From Chionoecetes opilio (lineage: Eukaryota; Arthropoda; Malacostraca; Decapoda; Majidae): DNA of 64,000 nt. Below are positions 43,361-55,214 of this stretch, in pieces (position 1 is the stretch's first letter; every line of letters begins with the position of its first letter). Both the position numbers and the translations under genes were made by a program. The stretch is taken from NCBI GenBank assembly GCA_016584305.1, contig JACEEZ010014051.1, forward strand, positions 15,001-79,000, read 5' to 3'. Under the pieces are notes generated by a model. It worked only from the letters and a program-made list of their open reading frames with translations, was not told the DNA's origin and ran no database searches.

Positions 43361-43395
43361 GCCTGATGATGCCAAGTGCCTTTGGCGAAACGTTG
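43361..43395 (+). ncRNA. Hammerhead-like motif, right Penelope arm
   Basis: ctgatga at 43363-43369 and gaaac from 43387. Same layout as the other two copies. Confidence 0.5.
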
Positions 43396-43589
43396 CGCAT
43401 AAAAAACCCCAAGTATGACGAGTGTCTTTGTCACCCTGAATTATCAAGATATATATATATATATATACATATATAGGAATGGACATAAGGAAATAATGTG
43501 TAAATAAACTACTATGTTACAACAATAACATACCTGATCAGTGGGACACGTGTGCCTGCCTGGAGTTGCATATCCGCTCTATGTTAGGA

Positions 43590-46077
43590 GGGACAGTTGA
43601 CAGACACTCTCATTTCCTTTTCAACAGCCAGCAATTTATTCCTTTTCCTAGTTTTTATATTTGTGAGGGCTGAGAATCCCAGTTCACACAGATATGAGGT
43701 TGAAAATTGCAAGAGTATTTTCTGGGCTCTTTTGGATATATGTGGGTGTTCGTTTTCCATTTGAATCCAGAAGCTTTCTAATGTCATATCCAGATATTGC
43801 AGTTTTAGTGTGCGGTCATTACGGATGTTGAATAGTTCCTCTTCTTCAAGGATGCTAAGTTGTGGCTTGCTCAAGGGATCGTGAACGAATGGATTTCTCA
43901 GCCAGTCATAACTTTCAACAGATATATTTGGGAAATATTTTTCTATGTTCCTTCCTAGGCTTTCAAGGTGCTGCTTAATGAGTGGAACAATGTCTGTATA
44001 TTTAGCTTCAGCAGTCTTTTGAAACATGTCAATCTTGCCTTCACTCATCCTTTCATTCCAGAGCTTAATTTTTTCTACCAAGGCTTTCATTTTGTCAGAA
44101 GATGTTACCACATTTTCATTTCTTCCTTGCATACTTGCATTAACCTTGTTCAGATGTTTAAATATGTCTGCCAAGTAGCATAATTTTGAACTCTAAATTT
44201 CAGTGCTGGGCACGCGATCCAAAAATAGGTGGTCCACTATCGCTATTCCGCGATAAAAAATTTGGCGTTCCGCGATCGCGGAATATTTATTTAAGTTTAA
44301 ATTAAAATTCCGCGATCGTTTATTCCGCGATCGGTAATCGCTAGCGAAGTTTTTCTTCGAAGAAATAAAGCATTAAGCCATTATACCCCATTAAGTAATA
44401 ACTGTTAAGTCTTAACTCTTAAGTGTATTAACCATTAACCCGTGGTTAATGATTAAAATGGATCGTGGACTAAAAATCGCGGAATTAAAGGCAAAAAAAA
44501 TTCCGCGATCGTGATCGCGATCGCGGAATTAATTCAAATTTAATAAAAATTCCGCGATCGACTTTTGGTAGTCAGCGATCGCGGAATCGCGGAATCGCGG
44601 ACTATAATTCCGCGACGCCCAGCACTGCCAAATTTCATCAGCAAGTAATTCGCAGAATTCAGTTTTCTCCTCACGGGTAAAGAAAAGGAGCATTTCCTCT
44701 CTGTTCATGCACCCGGGATAACACTTTGCCTCTTGATAACCACCGGACTTCTGTGTGGAGGATAAGACCTTCGTGAGGAGATCCCATTTCTTCACAAAGC
44801 ATGGAAAATAGTCTTGATTGCTTTGGTCTGCTTTTAAGAAAGTTTACCATTTTCACATCAAGAACAAACTTTAATTCTTGTCCGAGTGTTTTAGCAACAA
44901 GAGCTTCACGGTGCAAGAAACAATGGGTAGTAATCAAATTTGGGTTCTTCTTCTTGACTAAGGACACAAAACCTTTTACCGATCCCACCATGGATGGACA
45001 GCCATCTGTCCAAATTCCTACACATAATTTTCATGACAAGTCCTTTTCTTTCAAGTATTCTGTCACTGTAGAAAATATCTCCTGTCCTGTGGTTTGCACC
45101 AGTTCTTTGCAGCATAAGAAATGTTCAGTTATTTTGTTATCAGCAACATAACGGATGAACACTAGTAACTGAGGTTTTCCTCCAATGTCTGTTGATTCAT
45201 CCGCTTGTAAAGCATACAATTTACCTTTCACGAGTTCACACACACTTTTTTCAATATCAGACGACATGTCCTTGATTCTTCTACCAATCATGTCGTCTGG
45301 GAGGTGAATTTTTTTCACTTCCTTTTCAGCCTCATCCCCAAACAATGTTTTCACCACAGCACAGCAAGCTGGAAGGAAGTATGACTCTGCAATTGAATGG
45401 GGTTTCATTTGTTTTGCTGCATGCTCTGCCACTAAATAGCTTGCTTTCTGTGCCTTTTCTGCCACCTTCACCTTTTTCTCAAACCCAAGCCTTTGTTGTT
45501 TGTTATCTTTCAAGAGTCTTTTAAAGTAATCTATAGGCTTCTGAGAGAGGTGACTATGTTTTGTTGTTAAATGTCTCTTCATTTTCATAGGAGTCATAAT
45601 AGATTCATTTGATAGCTCAATGCCGCAAACAACACATTTTGGCCTTGGACCATGTTCATCATCACAGCAAGTGAACCCAAGCCCAAGGTAACCGTCGTTA
45701 TACAGGCGAAATAACTTACTGCGGTTACTTTTGCTGGCACGTGTCGTCGTTTTGACCACGCTCAGACCTGGATGACAAAACTCACTTTCATCTGTCACTT
45801 CTCTTTGCCCGCTCGGACCTGCACGACTACGGTCACTTTCAACTGTCACTTCACTTTGCCATCACGGACCTGTACGACTACGCTTACTTTCAACTGTCAC
45901 TTCACTTTCTTCACTTTCCACACTAGGGTCTGGACGAGAGGACTCACTTTCAACAGTTATTACTGTTACTTCGCCTTCGGTGCCTTCGACACATTTACGT
46001 TTTGATTCATGAGCAGCTGCAACTTCACCGCTATTGCCTTCAGTACACTTTCGCTTTTTAATGAGGTACTTATCCAT
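43590..46077 (-). pseudogene. hAT transposase (ZBED5-like), pseudogene
   Basis: Read from the ATG at 46077 (MDKYLIKKRKCTEG), through an acidic repeat-rich N-terminus, a BED-type finger (CVVCGIELSNES...HLTTKH, near 45640-45560), the first catalytic block ADESTDIGGK (near 45190), WTDGCPSMVGSVKG (near 45005), then the C-terminal dimerisation block GFSALTNIKTRKRN (near 43670). Breaks: a frameshift near 45865, a TGA replacing a Trp codon at about 45031, a frameshift near 44720, and a 427-bp MITE at 44201-44627. ZBED5-like proteins are domesticated hAT transposases in vertebrates; here the terminal repeats show it is still a transposon copy. Confidence 0.8.
44201..44627. mobile_element. hAT MITE with GATCGCGGAAT motif array
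   Basis: Termini CAGTGCTGGGC and complement; flanks ctaaattt (44193-44200) and ccaaattt (44628-44635). The interior repeats ttccgcgatcgcggaat-type motifs at least eight times in both orientations. Noncoding. Confidence 0.8.
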
Positions 46078-46640
46078 TTTTTAAGCTTGGACTTCATTAA
46101 CACCACAGCAGCGATACTTACTGAGGCTCACGGCTACACTGACCACGGGAGGTGCCTACCCAACGCTCTGCCTACGTGTGTTGCCAAATTATACATGTTA
46201 TTTATCGATCGGGGGTCACGTAAATCACGTCAAACAGTCAAACTTTCATAAAGCCTACTGATATACGTATGCGTCAGTTTCTATTCATCATCCTTTTTCC
46301 TTTTATATGTCGCTAAAAACAATTCACATGAACGCGTGATAAAACTAGTAAGTTGGTAACTCAGTAACACCAGCAGGCTGCGGCTCAGACTGGTACAGTA
46401 CGTGTACAGTACTCGTTCAACACGTATTGTGGTGGAAGCGGGAAGTATTTTTTTAAGCATGAATAACTTATTTATTTATTTTCTATTTCTTACTTTATCC
46501 ATCTACCCAAAGTACTTATAATAGTATTAAAAGGACCTTGCATCTACCTGCCTAGTTACATATTAACTCATTCATTTACGATTTTCCATCTTCAATATAA
46601 AAAACAAAAACTGCGACCTCAAAGCGCAAAATACCATGCA
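46078..46640. other. 5' region of the dead hAT element
   Basis: Probable promoter and subterminal region of the transposase gene. No further coding sequence is seen. Confidence 0.4.
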
Positions 46641-46722
46641 TATCTATGAAAAATAGCGCGGCGCACCTAGGGGATTCCCACGGCGCACAAGTGCGCCGCG
46701 GCGCACAGTTTGAGAATCACTG

Positions 46723-47085
46723 CTCCAGGGCCCCGAAGGTGCAGGATGCAGATGAATCAGCAGGTTAGATCCTGTGCAGTTGGCCTGACTTGTGTAGGAA
46801 GGTCCTGGTGTGCTTGAGGACTTTGAAGGCCAAGCCGGGGTCTGGAGAGCCACCCAGGAGGTCAGCTAGAGTTGGTCTGCGGAGGAGTGGAGATAGTGAT
46901 TGGAGGAGTGCCATGCGGTCGGAGTGGTGGCGAGGACAGTGCAGGAGCAGATGTTCAGGTGTGTCCAGTGTGTGGGGCACAGGGGCAGTGAGGGTCGTCA
47001 GTCATGCCCAGTTTGTGTAGGTGGGAGTTGAGGCAGGTGTGGCCAATCCGTAGTCGGGTGACTCACACACAGCAGTAGTGATGGT
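46723..47085 (-). pseudogene. LINE C-terminal domain fragment
   Basis: The minus strand encodes a Cys/His-rich C-terminal block (PHTLDTPEHLLLHCPRHHSD, near 46985-46925) and SGQLHR at its end, typical of the region after RNase H in I/jockey-type LINEs. The 3' UTR and (AAC)n tail continue at 41321-41277, on the far side of the hAT insertion. The same 3' UTR is at 18251-18407. Confidence 0.65.
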
Positions 47086-47159
47086 ATAATTCGTAATATT
47101 TGGCGGCTGGCGACATTATTGCAGCTGGCGACTAAAGTGTTATCTACGGTAGTCTATTA

Positions 47160-47180
47160 CGTAGGTAGGTAGGTAGGTAA
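47160..47180. repeat. (GTAG)n microsatellite
   Basis: Five tandem gtag units. Confidence 0.8.
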
Positions 47181-47366
47181 TTTTTGTCTTCATCTATAAA
47201 ATTCTATATAGACTATAATTGTTACACAGGCAGGCTGCCCATGTGTTTTTCTCGTGTGTTCGGGGTTGATCTAGTAGACTAGGAATATAATCTCAAAATT
47301 TTACATGAGGGGTAACTGTTTGTTACAAGCTGTCAACCATGCTAGGATTGAACCATGACACCTCCT

Positions 47367-50300
47367 GGGGCCAGATGCTGAAAGCGAACTAGGGCGCCCT
47401 ATCAACTAGGGTGCCTGTGGTAAGGCGAAACGCCCTCCCACCGCAATGCTCAGTCGAGATTGCTGCCTTAGTGGCACCGCTAAAGGCGCTGAAAACTAAG
47501 GCATGGTCAGACCCTGACTTAGTGAGCTGCTGTGGGCCTTTGACAGACATTCATCTTCTGTTTATAAGGCAAATACAGCCTTGTTTCAGTTCCCACAACG
47601 TAACAATTGGTGTTTACGTAATAATAGTGTTGCAAGGTGTGTATGAATTCCAGAGCTGGGCGTTGCGGCACCGAGTTGCGACTTTGCGACATTGCGACTT
47701 TGCCGCACTATGAATTTCGAAGTCGCAAAGTCGAAAGTCGCAAACGTTTTGAAAAAGTCGGACTATGCAAAGTCGCACCGCCAATTTTCCGCGCCTTTTG
47801 CCCCGACTTTGAACAGGAACAAAGACGACTTTTTTGAAAGAAATTGCCGCGGCATCAGCGCGGCATTCGGAATGCGGCAGCTTTGAGGAGCTTGTGTTCC
47901 TCAAAGGGAACATGGACCTCCTGGAGGAGAAGATGGGCCAGGAGGACGTAGAGGAGGAGGAGGAGGACCTGTAGATATTAGTTAAGGCTGTGTTTGAACT
48001 AAAAAATGAACAAATATGTGTTTTTCTGCCTTATAAAAGCATGTTTCTGTTATCGCGCTAAAGTTTACTTTGTAATTTAGCGGAGTCGCACCGGGAAAAA
48101 TAAGTTGCAGTCGCAAAGTCGCAAAGTCGCAAGTCGCAAGTCGCACTGGGGGGGCCAAAAATAGAGTCGCAGAGTCGCAGTCGCACCAGGGGCCAGATGC
48201 TGAGAGTGAGCTAGGGCGCCCTATTCACTAGGGCGCCTGTGGTAAGGCGAAACGCCCTCCCACCGCAATGCTCAGTCGAGATTGCTGCCTTAGTGGCACC
48301 GCTAAAGGCGCTGAAAACTAAGGCATGGTCAGACCCTGACTTAGTGAGCTGCTGTGGGCCTTTGACAGACATTCATCTTCTGTTTATAAAGCAAATACAG
48401 CCTTGTTTCAGTTCCTACAACGTAACAGTTGGTGTTTACGTATTAATAGTGTTGCAAGGTGTGTATGAATTGATCGTGCAAGACTAATGCGGCATTATAG
48501 GGTGTTATATGCTGGTGATAAGAAATGTTGTGTTGTGTGTTGGTTAGGGGCGGGCGGCGGGCGGCAGGTGCTCCGCCCGCACTAAAATGTTGTACTATTA
48601 TACGGTATTATCATACTACCAGATGATATTTAGGACAGCTGAATATACCATCATCTTCACGAGACATTAGTCCATATCATGAATGTATAAAAATTGCAGT
48701 AAACTATACCTATAATAAAATAATGAGAGCAAAATGAAATCGTGTATAAACTTTTTTTTCACTTTTTTTTATTCATCTTCTCCTTATTCCTGAAATTTTG
48801 CTTGCATTAAATTTTCACTCACTGTCCCGGAATCGGCACATATTAACGATTATCATGGTGTATGGCACGTCCCAATGCAAAAATATATAAGTGGTCAAAA
48901 CCTGCGTTGAACGTCAAACTTGTGATGAAACAGCTTTTGGCGGGGGAGAGCGGTGTGTCCTTGCCATAAGTGCTTGGTTAGGGAGGGAGGGACAACATTC
49001 CTTGCTTCAGCAGAGACGTGTTCAAGCCTTGTGATTGGTCGAAGCTGCCTAAGCAGCGCTCAGATAGGCAACGTGATTGGCTAGTAGGATTCTCGGACCA
49101 CGCCCACGCCATAGGCTTTGGAGGTGTAAGGCAGTGCAAAAGCGCCTGAACTTTCGACTGTACATGGGCTTTAGTCGGTGCCTTAGCCGGGCCGTTACAA
49201 AAGCGCCTGAAGACGGGTAAGGCGCTCTTTTCGCCTTACCTCTATGGCACTTCTCAGCATCTCCCCCCAGGTCCGGCAGCAAAGTCGCAAAGTCAAAGTC
49301 GCACCTGAAAAAATTAAAGTCGCGCCCAGCTCTGATGAATTCATCGTGAAAGACTAAATGTGACACTATAGGGTGTTATATGCTGGCTATAAAAATGTTT
49401 TGTTATGTGTTGGTTGGCGGGCGGGCGGCGGGGGAAGCGACTAGACAAGTGTCACCGACGGTGCTCCGCCCGCACTAAAATGTTGTACTATTTCACGGTA
49501 TTATCATACTACCAGATGATATTTAGGACAACTGAACATACCATCATCTTCACGAGACATTAGTGCATATAATGAATGTATAAGAATTACAGTAAACTAT
49601 ACCTATAATAAGATAATGAGAGCAAAATGAAATCGTGTATAATTTTTTTTTTTCTTTCACCTTTTTTTATTCAACCTCTCCTTATTCCTTTAATTTTGCT
49701 TGCATTAAATTTTCACTCACAGTCTCGGAATCAGCACAGCTTTCCGCTTATCATGGTATGTGGCACGTCCCAATGCAAAAATGTTTAGGTGGTCAAAACC
49801 TGTGATGAATGTCATACTTGTGACAAAACAGATTTTCGGCGGGGAGAGCGTTGCATCCCTGCCTTTAGTTTAAGTGTGTGGGAGGGAGGGACAAAAATTC
49901 TTGTTTGGGTGGAGAAGTGTTCAAGCCTTGTGATTGGTCGAAGCTGCCTAAGCAGCGCTCAGACAGGCAACGTGATTGGCTAGTAGGATTCTCGGACCAC
50001 GCCCACGCCTTGGGCTTTGGAGGTGTATGGCAGGGCAAAAGCGCCTGAAATATCGACTGTACATGGGCTTGAGCCGGTCGGTGCCTTAGCCGGGCCTGGG
50101 GGGAGATGCTGAGAAGTGCCATAGAGGTAAGGCGAAAAGAGCGCTTTACCCGTCTTCAGGCGCTTTTGTAACGGCCCGGCTAAGGCACCGACTAAAGCCC
50201 ATGTACAGTCGAAAGTTCAGGCGCTTTTGCACTGCCTTACACCTCCAAAGCCTATGGCGTGGGCGTGGTCCGAGAATCCTACTAGCCAATCACGTTGCCT

Positions 50301-51177
50301 ATCTGAGCGCTGCTTAGGCAGCTTCGACCAATCACAAGGCTTGAACACGTCTCTGCTGAAGCAAGGAATGTTGTCCCTCCCTCCCTAACCAAGCACTTAT
50401 GGCAAGGACACACCGCTCTCCCCCGCCAAAAGCTGTTTCATCACAAGTTTGACGTTCAACGCAGGTTTTGACCACTTATATATTTTTGCATTAGGACGTG
50501 CCATACACCATGATAATCGTTAAGGTGTGCCGATTCCGGGACAGTGAGTGAAAATTTAATGCAAGCAACGTTCCAGGAATAAGGAGAAGATGAATAAAAA
50601 AAGGTGAAAAAAAAGTTTATACACGATTTCATTTTGCTCTCATTATCTTATTATAGGTATAGTTTACTGCAATTTTTATACATTCATGATATGCACTAAT
50701 GTCTCGTGAAGATGATGGTAGGTTCAGCTGTCCTAAATATCATCTGGTAGTATGATAATACCGTATAATAGTACAACATTTTAGTGCGGGCGGAGCACCT
50801 GCCGCCCGCCGCCCGCCCCTAACCAACACACAACACAACATTTCTTATCACCAGCATATAACACCCTATAATGCCGCATTAGTCTTGCACGATCAATTCA
50901 TACACACCTTGCAACACTATTAATATGTAAACACCAATTGTTACGTTGTAGGAACTGAAACAAGGCTGTATTTGCTTTATAAACAGAAGATGAATGTCTG
51001 TCAAAGGCCCACAGCAGCTCACTAAGTCAGGGTCTGACCATGCCTTAGTTTTCAGCGCCTTTAGCGGTGCCACTAAGGCAGCAATCTCGACTGAGCATTG
51101 CGGTGGGAGGGCGTTTCGCCTTACCACAGGCGCCCTAGTGGATAGGGCGCCCTAGCTCACTCTCAGCATCTGGCCCC
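47367..51177. mobile_element. Composite of three GGGGCCAGATGCTGA-ended MITEs
   Basis: Family ends are GGGGCCAGATGCTGA and TCAGCATCTCCCCCC. Copy 1 (plus) runs 47367-47650, is interrupted by a hAT element, and continues 49343-50096, lacking its last ~95 bp. Copy 3 is complete and inverted (50098-51177, 1,080 bp) and abuts copy 1. Copy 2 (48189-49268, 1,080 bp) is inside the hAT element that splits copy 1. The plus-strand flank without the composite is preserved in the right terminal repeat at about 55176-55198. CCAAT-type motifs and GGCGCC palindromes are near the ends. Confidence 0.75.
47651..49334 (+). mobile_element. hAT element remnant with GTCGCAAA array
   Basis: Termini CAGAGCTGGGCG and complement, flanked by perfect atgaattc duplications (47643-47650; 49335-49342). 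The subterminal regions repeat gtcgcaaagtcgca-type motifs. Near 47840-47974 a frame ends SFEELVFLKGNMDLLEEKM plus an acidic tail and stop, as at the C-terminus of hAT transposases. Copy 2 of the preceding MITE family is nested at 48189-49268. Confidence 0.75.
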
Positions 51178-51239
51178 TGAGCAATATTAGCCTGGATGAC
51201 ACCTGATATTTTGATTTGGGACCTCACAGTGGGTTGTTT

Positions 51240-51580
51240 TGTGCAAGAGGTCAATCGCGAAATATCCGATTTTCTCGATAATACAAAAATGTCAATAAAA
51301 TGACCAATAATGCAGTTACAAACTTTATTTTGGTGTCAAAATGAGCAGAATAACAAGCCATATTGTAAAAATATTGCTTTATGCCATAATAATGAGTATA
51401 GACTAGGAATATTATATGAAAAGGGGCTAATCACGAAATATCGGATTTTCTCGATAATACAAAAATGTTAATAAAATCACCAATAATGCAGATACAAACT
51501 TATATTTGGTGTCAAAATGAGCAGAATAACAAGCCATATTGTAAAAATATTGGTTTATGCTATAATAATTAGTAGATTTA
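51240..51580. repeat. Two ~190-bp subterminal tandem repeats
   Basis: The block from tttctcgataatacaaaaat to caagccatattgtaaaaata occurs twice (about 51262-51392 and 51451-51560). A third, inverted copy is in the right end near 54960-55100. Confidence 0.75.
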
Positions 51581-51716
51581 TTTACTTATTACAAACATAA
51601 CATACATCTAGTGAAAATTTAAGTAACGCAACAGTGAACGATGGACGAAAAAGGCGCATCATTGCATATATGCAAGTTTACATGTACATAAAATGAAATG
51701 AAAGAATGTCGTGTTT

Positions 51717-54700
51717 AAGTCACTCAGAGTCCGTTTCAATTGCCACGCTGTATGGGTTGTGACACACTCCGTTATTACAGGTACATGCAGCTATGCACTT
51801 CAAGTTCTTGGCCCTACAAAAGCATCTGGAAGTTGCGCAATTTTTGCCCTTGCAGCAGACTATGTCTGTGAACTCGTTTGGCAGAGGATCGTCCACACTG
51901 ACGTGTGGGTGTAGTCTCCTCGTACCATCCACTTCCAATGGGCGACTCGATTTCAGGGATTGGTACATCTGCCTGGAACCACACCTGAGCCTGGTGGTGT
52001 GCGCGTTTGATGTGTTGTTCAAGACATTTTCGACTTGGCGGAAGCTTTTCTTGGTCTTTGGTGCCCTTTTGAAACATGCGGTACCGCACATCGTTGATGT
52101 TAGTTTCGTCCGAAGCTGGTGAGTTAATGCGGCAGAAGAACTCTTCCACACTCCTTATGGTGGATTCTGACAGCGTGCCACGTCCGAGGTCATCAAGCAA
52201 TGCTCCGTGTTGCTGGAATACCTTCCATGTCGTCTTTTTCCCGTGTCCACTTGGTTGACTGACTGTGTCACATTCTGTAACCGCATGGTACACCAGGATG
52301 TTACGCTGCATGGTCGGTGTCAACTGTATGTCGTGCACAGCCACATAACGCCGTTCCTGCCTTGTGCCAGTTCTCATCCAGAGCTCTCCACTTAATTGTC
52401 CCGCGAAGTGTGTGAGCAGTACCAATACGTCGGATGTCCCTGCACGAGACTATGATCCGTTCGTATTCATCCATATAGGCCGCCTTGGCATGCAATATTG
52501 AAAGGTGGGCATTCCGCAATTTTAGTCCGCAATTCCGCAATTCCGCAACTTGCGGAATGGGTAATTCGGTTGCGGAATTGCGCAATTACTGATGCCTGAA
52601 AAAAATGCGGAATTGCGGGTTGTGGACCGTTAAAAATTTGAAACGCAATCGCAATAATTGTGACGGTCACAACCTTCAAAGTGGCAAGTGCCCGCGTGAA
52701 CATAAGTTCCCACCAAATATGGTAGAGACGACACTGCCAACTGCCAAGTGTAGCACAGTCACTCAGCCAGTGTCAGTGGCCACTGGCCAGTGCGTGCTGG
52801 GATTTGGGATTGAGAGCATGTACGCTGGCCGTGTGTGTGATTAGTTGACTACCTCCACATGCTGAACCAGAAGAAGTGGGAGGAGGAGGAGGAGGAAGAG
52901 GAAGATTAGTAGATTACTTAGATTAGTGATTACTAGCCAGTAGACTGTGAAGTGTAAAAATAAAGAAACTCACTAAAAGAGACAAAGACTTAATTGTGAA
53001 GGACAAGTAACAAGTATAGACAGAAACAGAATAGGAATACAGAAGTATTAAACACTAATAAAGAGTCTAGAGATATTTTTTGTTTTAATTGTAGGTGTTT
53101 AAGAGTCTAGAGATGTTTAAGAGTCTAGAGACATTTTTTGTTTTAATTGTAGGTGTTTTGTTTTAATTGTAGGTGTCAAAATTAGTTTGCGGAATTGCGG
53201 AATTGCGGAATTGTGATTGCGAAAAGGCCTACCTGAAAAAAATTGCGGAATTGCGATTGCGGACTGGTGCAGGTCGGAATTGCGGAATTGCGATTGCGGA
53301 ATTGGAAAAAAAATTGCGATGCCCACCTCTGGCAATATTATACGTGTATCGGCCTCCTCGTGAGATGCTTGCAGCTGTTCAACATCAGACTCCTGTGACG
53401 ATGCTACTTTGGTTTCTAACTCAAACCCACCTGCAGTGATCAACTCACAAGTGGGTCGGCTCTTTTTTGCCTCCAACATCATTTGATCGCCGAGAAACTT
53501 GGTAAGATTTGCCTTGTTTTCTGGTAAGTCCATGAACTGCTTCCAGTTGGCAGGGAGTGGAATCTCTCTGCTGTCGATACTGCGCCGGATAGAACGTACT
53601 CGCCCCTCTCTCCTTTCCCGGGTCCCAGACTTGATTGATGTGATACGATATCGATCGAAAACCACATCGACTCTTGAGCAGTGTTCATTGAAATGACTGA
53701 ACATTGATGCATTGAAGACATTAGCCAGATCTCCAAATGACTTTGGTCGATGTCGATGTTGGTTTTCCAATGGCTTGTACCAATGCCTGACCATCTATGA
53801 TAAAACATGTCTTAAGCGAAGACTTTGGCAGGACCTCAACAGTTACTCCATCCTCTAAGATCTTCCCGAGCGCAGCTTTATTCGTAGGACGTAGGCGTCC
53901 TGCCGTGTCTGTCAATGACAGTGGTACCGGTGTTAGTTCATGACTCGGAAGACTTTTAAGGTCTATATCACGTCAGGAGTCCTGTGCCACAAGAAGCCGC
54001 TAGAACAGAAGCCTGTCTGCTTTGATGGTTTGACCCTTTTGACTAGCATCCTTCCTCGTTTCTAGTGTGTACATTGTCGTCAGTGTAGGATTTTGTGACT
54101 GTTTCAATTTTACATGAAAGCCGACGTCTTGTTTGCAAATCCGTGATACCACAAATTCTTTGATCTTTGATTCTCCATGGGTTTCAGCGGTCAGTAAAGC
54201 GTTCTTGATGCTTTCAGAGGCAAGATCCATTGTCATCAGACAGGTCAACTCGTCGCCTGCGTTGCTCTCACTGTCAAATATTGTGAATCGTGATAACTTT
54301 TCATGTAGCTTTTGAACATCTTCTCTGGCCCTCTTTATTCTTGCTGGACCGACATCTTTGTACGCAGATGGTGCATATTCGGTGTCATCGATTGCCATGC
54401 CAAACATTGAAGGGGTTTCGTCATCAATTCGGCTTCGCTCGTTGTATGTCAGGCACCATTTGTCCCTTGCACTGTCTGTTCGAGTTATTCCTATCAAACC
54501 ACCAGCGACTTTCCCGACTTTGTTGACGTGCTCCAGTGCAAGCTCAGTGCTAATTTGGTTGAAGCTCTTGCGTGTTGATTTCACAACGAAGTCACCATCC
54601 ATGAATTGTTGGTAGACATCTGGATGTTAACTGTCTAATTGACTTATATCAGCACCATATATCACTCCCCAGCGTGTGTAGTTTGTGTGGTTGTAGTGAG

Positions 54701-54900
54701 CAAACCAAGGCAGCATGGCCATAAATGCTGACTTATGCATCTAGCTGCCAGTCTCCTGTTCGTTCTGCACGTATGAACTGCAGCAAGATCAATACCAATT
54801 TCATGTAGTGTCTCCAATAGAGAGCCTATTGGAGATAAGGTTTTGTCATACTGTTCAAGGAGTTCAAGGAGATGCGCATCCTTCGATCACTGCTTCCTCC
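51717..54900 (-). pseudogene. Nuclease-like/CXC protein of the TIR element, broken
   Basis: Pieces in order: a degraded N-terminus (GSLLETLHEIGIDLAAVHTC near 54800; MLPWFAHYNHTNYTRW near 54700); a stop near 54628; MDGDFVVKSTRKSFNQ from 54602; IDGQALVQAIGKP (near 53810) with a frameshift just after it; VVFDRYRITSIKSGTR (near 53660); HEEADTR (near 53350); a MITE; SDVLVLLTHF after a frameshift near 52440; HAVTECDTVS (near 52270); and a Cys-rich tail CFCRAKNLKCIAACTC (near 51800), ending at about 51720. The Asp/Glu blocks resemble the acidic residues of PIN/FEN-type nucleases and the tail resembles a CXC DNA-binding domain; both are inference. The family is widespread in invertebrates under unnamed proteins (recall, not searched). 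Confidence 0.55.
52500..53331. mobile_element. hAT MITE with GCGGAATT array
   Basis: Right terminus CAGAGGTGGGCATCGC (complement) and mutated left gaAAGGTGGGCATtcc, flanked by perfect gcaatatt duplications (52492-52499; 53332-53339). Both subterminal regions repeat gcggaattgcggaatt. Near 52848-52909 a frame ends YLHMLNQKKW plus an acidic run and stop, a likely remnant of a hAT transposase C-terminus. It splits the nuclease-like gene. Confidence 0.8.
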
Positions 54901-55214
54901 AGTTTCAAGGATTCAAAGGATTAGGAATCCATTACAGTAGTTTTTGCCATTCTTTTTAACATTTCCCAATTCTGTAGCATAAAGCAATATTTTTATAATA
55001 TGGCTTGTTATTCTGCTCATTTTGACACCAAAAATAAGTTTGTAACTGCATTATTGGTCATTTTATTGACATTGTTGTATTTTCGAGCAAATCAGCTATT
55101 TCGCGATTGACCTCTTTCACAAAATAACCCACTGTGAGGTCCCAAATCAAAATATCAAGTGTCATCCAGGCTAATATTGCTCAGGTGTCATGGTTCAATC
55201 CTAGTATGGGTGAT

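Larger units (their letters stand above)
41550..43448. mobile_element. Head-to-head Penelope-like element pair
   Basis: Arms 41550-42428 (minus) and 42571-43448 (plus), each about 878 bp and nearly identical, separated by 142 bp of single-copy Penelope sequence. Each encodes the GIY-YIG endonuclease part (KCSSCNARYVGETTRNL), a coding terminus LHILK, a 3' UTR and the hammerhead-like motif. The RT domain is missing. TA repeats border both outer ends. Confidence 0.85.
47334..55212 (-). mobile_element. TIR element carrying a nuclease-like/CXC gene
   Basis: Long terminal inverted repeats of about 250 bp: left 47334-47366 continued at 51178-51420, right about 54965-55212. Shared strings include ctaggattgaaccatgaca, gcaatattagcctgg and gatttgggacctcacagtg. 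The left end holds two tandem copies of a ~190-bp subterminal unit (51240-51580). Without the 3.8-kb composite insertion at 47367-51177 the element is about 4.07 kb. It encodes the pseudogene at 51717-54900. No clear target-site duplication was found. Confidence 0.6.

Noticed and set aside
47411..47713. A repeated 82-100-codon frame (also 48239-48487 and 50879-51127)
   Set aside because: It occurs only because the MITE end is present three times; it starts at GTG, has no ATG or domain, and runs into terminal-repeat sequence.
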